Position numbers and translations under genes: made by a program. The notes below the pieces were generated by a model. The model saw only the letters and a list, made by a program, of their open reading frames with translations, searched no databases and was not told the DNA's origin. A stretch of 64,000 bases of DNA from an uncultured Lachnospiraceae bacterium. GTDB lineage: Bacteria > Bacillota > Clostridia > Lachnospirales > Lachnospiraceae. The stretch lies in assembly GCA_902780385.1 (NCBI GenBank), contig CACZFF010000006.1, forward strand, positions 1 through 64,000, given 5' to 3'. Positions 61,945 to 64,000 of the stretch are shown in pieces (the stretch's first letter is position 1; each line of letters begins with the position of its first letter).

Positions 61945-63183
61945 ATGGAAGATATCAATATTGCGATGTTGATCGACGCTGACAATGTCAGCTCAAAATA
62001 TATACCGGGAATTCTGAGCGAACTGTCAAAATTCGGCAAGATCACGGTGCGCCGCATGTACGGGGACTGGTCCCAGGACCGTCTTCACTCCTGGCTGAAC
62101 CGAGCGTCCGGATATTCCCTGACACCGGTGATGCAGCCCAATAATACACCGGGCAAAAATGCCTCCGACATCGGTCTGATCATCGATGCCATGGATATTC
62201 TTTACACCGGCGATGTGCAGGGTTTCTGTATTGTGTCCAGCGACGGCGATTTCAACAAACTGGCCACAAGACTGCGCGAGGCCGGCAAGGTTGTCATCGG
62301 TATGGGTGAAAAAAAGACGCCGGAATCCTTCCGCGTCTCCTGTGAGCGTTTTATTTTTCTGGAAGTCATCAATGAGAGCGAGAGCGATCCGGACGATGAT
62401 GTCGTGACTGTGGCGGGCAAGCGGACCCGTACATCCCGGAAAAAGAGTTCCGGAGCTCAGCTTCCGGTACCTGCCGGTTATTACGGCAGTGCTTCCGCCG
62501 GCAAGAGCAGCGGCACTGCTTCTGCGGGATCCGATTCCGGCAGCAGGCGGCGCAAAGCGGGGGCTGCTGCATCCTCCTATACGGATACGGGAAGCTACGG
62601 TTCCTCCGGCGGCTCCTCCTACGGATCGGGGTCCTATGGTTCTTCTGCCTACCCCGGCAGCACAGACCCCTATATCTATGACGGCACAGGCAGCTACAAT
62701 TTCGATCCGGAGACGGTAAGCGATGAGCAGCTTTTTACTCCGCCCGAGACCATTGAGGCCACGATCGTCAAGATGATCGAGGACAATAACGCCGAAGGCA
62801 AAGAGACCGGTCTGGGCGAGATCGGCTCCCGCCTTGTGAAGATCTTCCCCGATTTCGATATCCGCAACTACCACTACAGCAAACTTTCTGAGTTCCTCAA
62901 GGACCTCCCCTCTCTCTCTGTCGAAAACCGGGACAATGCGGTGTGGGTCTCTCTGAGCAGTTCGCCCGACTCTGATATAGAGAGCCAGATCCTGAAAATT
63001 TTCGAGAAGCATCAGACAGATGACATCTATATCTCGACCCTGAAAAAAGAACTCGAGGAGATAAACGACAAGCTCGATGCCACCATCCGCAAAAGCGGCG
63101 TGACACGCTTCTCCGTCTACCTCAACCGCATGATCCCTTCCGTACAGGTCAACGGCCGGCATGTGATGTTGCGCAAAGACTGA
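61945..63183 (+). CDS. NYN-domain (PIN-like) protein with C-terminal LOTUS/OST-HTH-like domains
   Basis: This is a 412-residue protein. The N-terminal NYN domain (about 3-150, MARF1/LabA type) shows IAMLIDADNVSSKY, ASDIGLIIDAMDILYTG and CIVSSDGDFNKLATRLREAG, with the acidic residues expected of a nuclease site. A Ser/Gly/Tyr-rich low-complexity linker (about 165-255) follows. Two small repeated domains (about 272-335 and 350-410), such as IVKMIEDNNAEGKETGLGEIGSRLVKIFPDFDIRNYHYSKLSEFL (positions 275-320), look like OST-HTH/LOTUS RNA-binding domains. RNA binding or cleavage is inferred. The ATG at 61945 has AAAGGA at long spacing. Confidence 0.88.
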   Translation: MEDINIAMLIDADNVSSKYIPGILSELSKFGKITVRRMYGDWSQDRLHSWLNRASGYSLTPVMQPNNTPGKNASDIGLIIDAMDILYTGDVQGFCIVSSDGDFNKLATRLREAGKVVIGMGEKKTPESFRVSCERFIFLEVINESESDPDDDVVTVAGKRTRTSRKKSSGAQLPVPAGYYGSASAGKSSGTASAGSDSGSRRRKAGAAASSYTDTGSYGSSGGSSYGSGSYGSSAYPGSTDPYIYDGTGSYNFDPETVSDEQLFTPPETIEATIVKMIEDNNAEGKETGLGEIGSRLVKIFPDFDIRNYHYSKLSEFLKDLPSLSVENRDNAVWVSLSSSPDSDIESQILKIFEKHQTDDIYISTLKKELEEINDKLDATIRKSGVTRFSVYLNRMIPSVQVNGRHVMLRKD

Positions 63184-63277
63184 CCATGGCAGCCCCTCTC
63201 CCGAAGGCAAAAAAAGGCTTCAGCTGTATTTCACATATGCGGCCGTGAGCAGGCGCCTGAAAATATGTATGAAAAGA

Positions 63278-63306
63278 CCCCCGGCGGAACAGCCGGGGGC
63301 TTTTTT
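63278..63306 (+). terminator. Terminator of the NYN-domain gene
   Basis: CCCCCGGC pairs with GCCGGGGG around six bases, followed by six T residues. Confidence 0.88.
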
Positions 63307-63310
63307 CAGT

Positions 63311-63399
63311 CTCAGATCATCACATGCGGGGGATCATCCCATACGGAGCCGTCCTTGTTGAAATCGATATACTCAGGTCATCACATGCGGGGGATCATC
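63311..63399 (-). pseudogene. Duplicated gene-end fragment downstream of the hydrolase gene
   Basis: A 28-base sequence occurs at 63311-63338 and 63372-63399 with one mismatch. On the minus strand both copies would encode DDPPHVM followed by a stop. Between them a frame reads EYIDFNKDGSVWDDPPHV, which looks like a real protein C-terminus without a gene in front of it. It may be a remnant left by a duplication or deletion. Confidence 0.35.
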
Positions 63400-63411
63400 A
63401 CTTAAGCGGTA

Positions 63412-64000
63412 TTACATAAGGGGAATTTCATGTGCGTGAAGAAAGCGCTCGACACGTGCCCAATAGGTCTCAGGATCGACATTGACAGATTGGACGTGGT
63501 CGGCCTCGGGAATCCAGAGAAATGCTTTTTCACAGGATGCCGCTTTATAGAGGGCGGGCATCATCCGCGGCGGAACAAGGCCGTCGGCCTGTCCGTGGAT
63601 AAAGAGTGTCGGTGTCTTGGAGTGTGCTACTGCCTGAATCGGTGCAGCTTTCCTGATATCATAGCCGGCCTGCACAAGCGCAATGGCACGCAGGGCTTCG
63701 AGCATAACAGGTGCGGGGACCACCGCTGCATCCTCCTTCTTGTAGACAAATGTCAAGACATCCACAGCAGATGTGTAGGAAGAATCGGAGACAGCTGCCA
63801 CCACCTGTTTGGGAAGATTATATCCCGTGGTCATCAGGACTGTAGCCGCACCCATGGAAATACCGTGGAGGATGATCCTGGCTGCAGGATCTTTTTCCAG
63901 GATCCAGTCGATCCAGCGCAGAATGTCACGGCTGTCATCATAGCCCATACCCACATAATTGCCGTCACTCCGGCCGTGGCCGCGCAGGTCCGGGAGCAGC
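63412..64000 (-). CDS. Alpha/beta hydrolase, C-terminal part (runs off the window)
   Basis: The open frame continues past the right edge; about 196 residues are visible. They include DLRGHGRSDGNYVGMGYDD (oxyanion and post-strand region), the nucleophile elbow ILHGISMGAATVL (GxSxG), an acidic-residue region TPTLFIHGQADGLVP and the likely catalytic His in WIPEADHVQSV. This is the layout of lysophospholipase or peptidase S9-like alpha/beta hydrolases. No N-terminal membrane segment can be checked. The substrate is unknown. Confidence 0.88.
   Translation of the reverse strand, partial: LLPDLRGHGRSDGNYVGMGYDDSRDILRWIDWILEKDPAARIILHGISMGAATVLMTTGYNLPKQVVAAVSDSSYTSAVDVLTFVYKKEDAAVVPAPVMLEALRAIALVQAGYDIRKAAPIQAVAHSKTPTLFIHGQADGLVPPRMMPALYKAASCEKAFLWIPEADHVQSVNVDPETYWARVERFLHAHEIPLM

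Overview
The window looks like chromosome of a Gram-positive Clostridia bacterium, most likely a fairly GC-rich Lachnospiraceae. This rests on gene content and order: greA-lysS, birA next to a DUF6145-like gene, dnaE-pfkA-TrmH-type methylase, consensus TTGACA-17/18-TATAAT promoters, AAGGAGG ribosome binding sites, a GH32/ABC sugar operon without its own ATPase gene, and a large LxxG heptad-repeat surface protein. The genus is not determined. Most genes are on the minus strand.

Layout. (1) 1-2130: end of an integrated element, with the start of a repA-like gene, parB, parA and two small ORFs, all coupled; it stops at the 3' end of lysS. (2) 2229-12465: lysS, greA, dusB, a DUF6145-like gene, birA, argF, a stomatin/NfeD membrane pair, a TrmH-family rRNA methylase and pfkA. 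(3) 12713-25675: dnaE, ispD, the t6A genes tsaD/tsaB/tsaE with rimI and rnz among them, rpiB, a riboflavin-type ECF S component, murA and a flavin reductase-like protein with a basic tail. (4) 25769-30727: a coiled-coil membrane protein and three family-2 glycosyltransferases. (5) 31294-32976: a phospho-sugar mutase, alone on the plus strand. (6) 33509-39762: a sugar ABC transporter and GH32 hydrolase operon divergent from a LacI regulator. (7) 40012-48609: an MntP-like protein, a 1178-residue heptad-repeat secreted protein, a TetR regulator, a TVP38-type protein, an HGSNAT-like membrane acyltransferase, a CYTH protein and a small membrane protein. (8) 48748-52904: a heterodimeric ABC exporter. 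(9) 53401-64000: DUF2752, thiD, a PPOX-like protein, a MalY/PatB aminotransferase, coaX, a GH36 alpha-galactosidase, an Mrp-type Fe-S carrier ATPase, a NYN plus LOTUS-like RNA-associated protein and a truncated alpha/beta hydrolase.

The most unusual content is non-coding. The gaps carry two families of dispersed inverted repeats. One is a GGGGACGGTTC-type palindrome family with six copies. The other is a modular family built from chains of hairpin modules that are reused in different combinations at about ten loci. It includes two copies of about 125 bp, nearly identical and inverted, 40 kb apart, and its stems show compensating base changes. Three otherwise ordinary proteins also carry in-frame tandem repeat expansions. 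A promoter-terminator cassette before rpiB and a perfect 11-bp-arm palindrome between the TetR gene and the heptad-repeat gene are good regulatory candidates. All functional calls come from reading the sequence; no database search was run.
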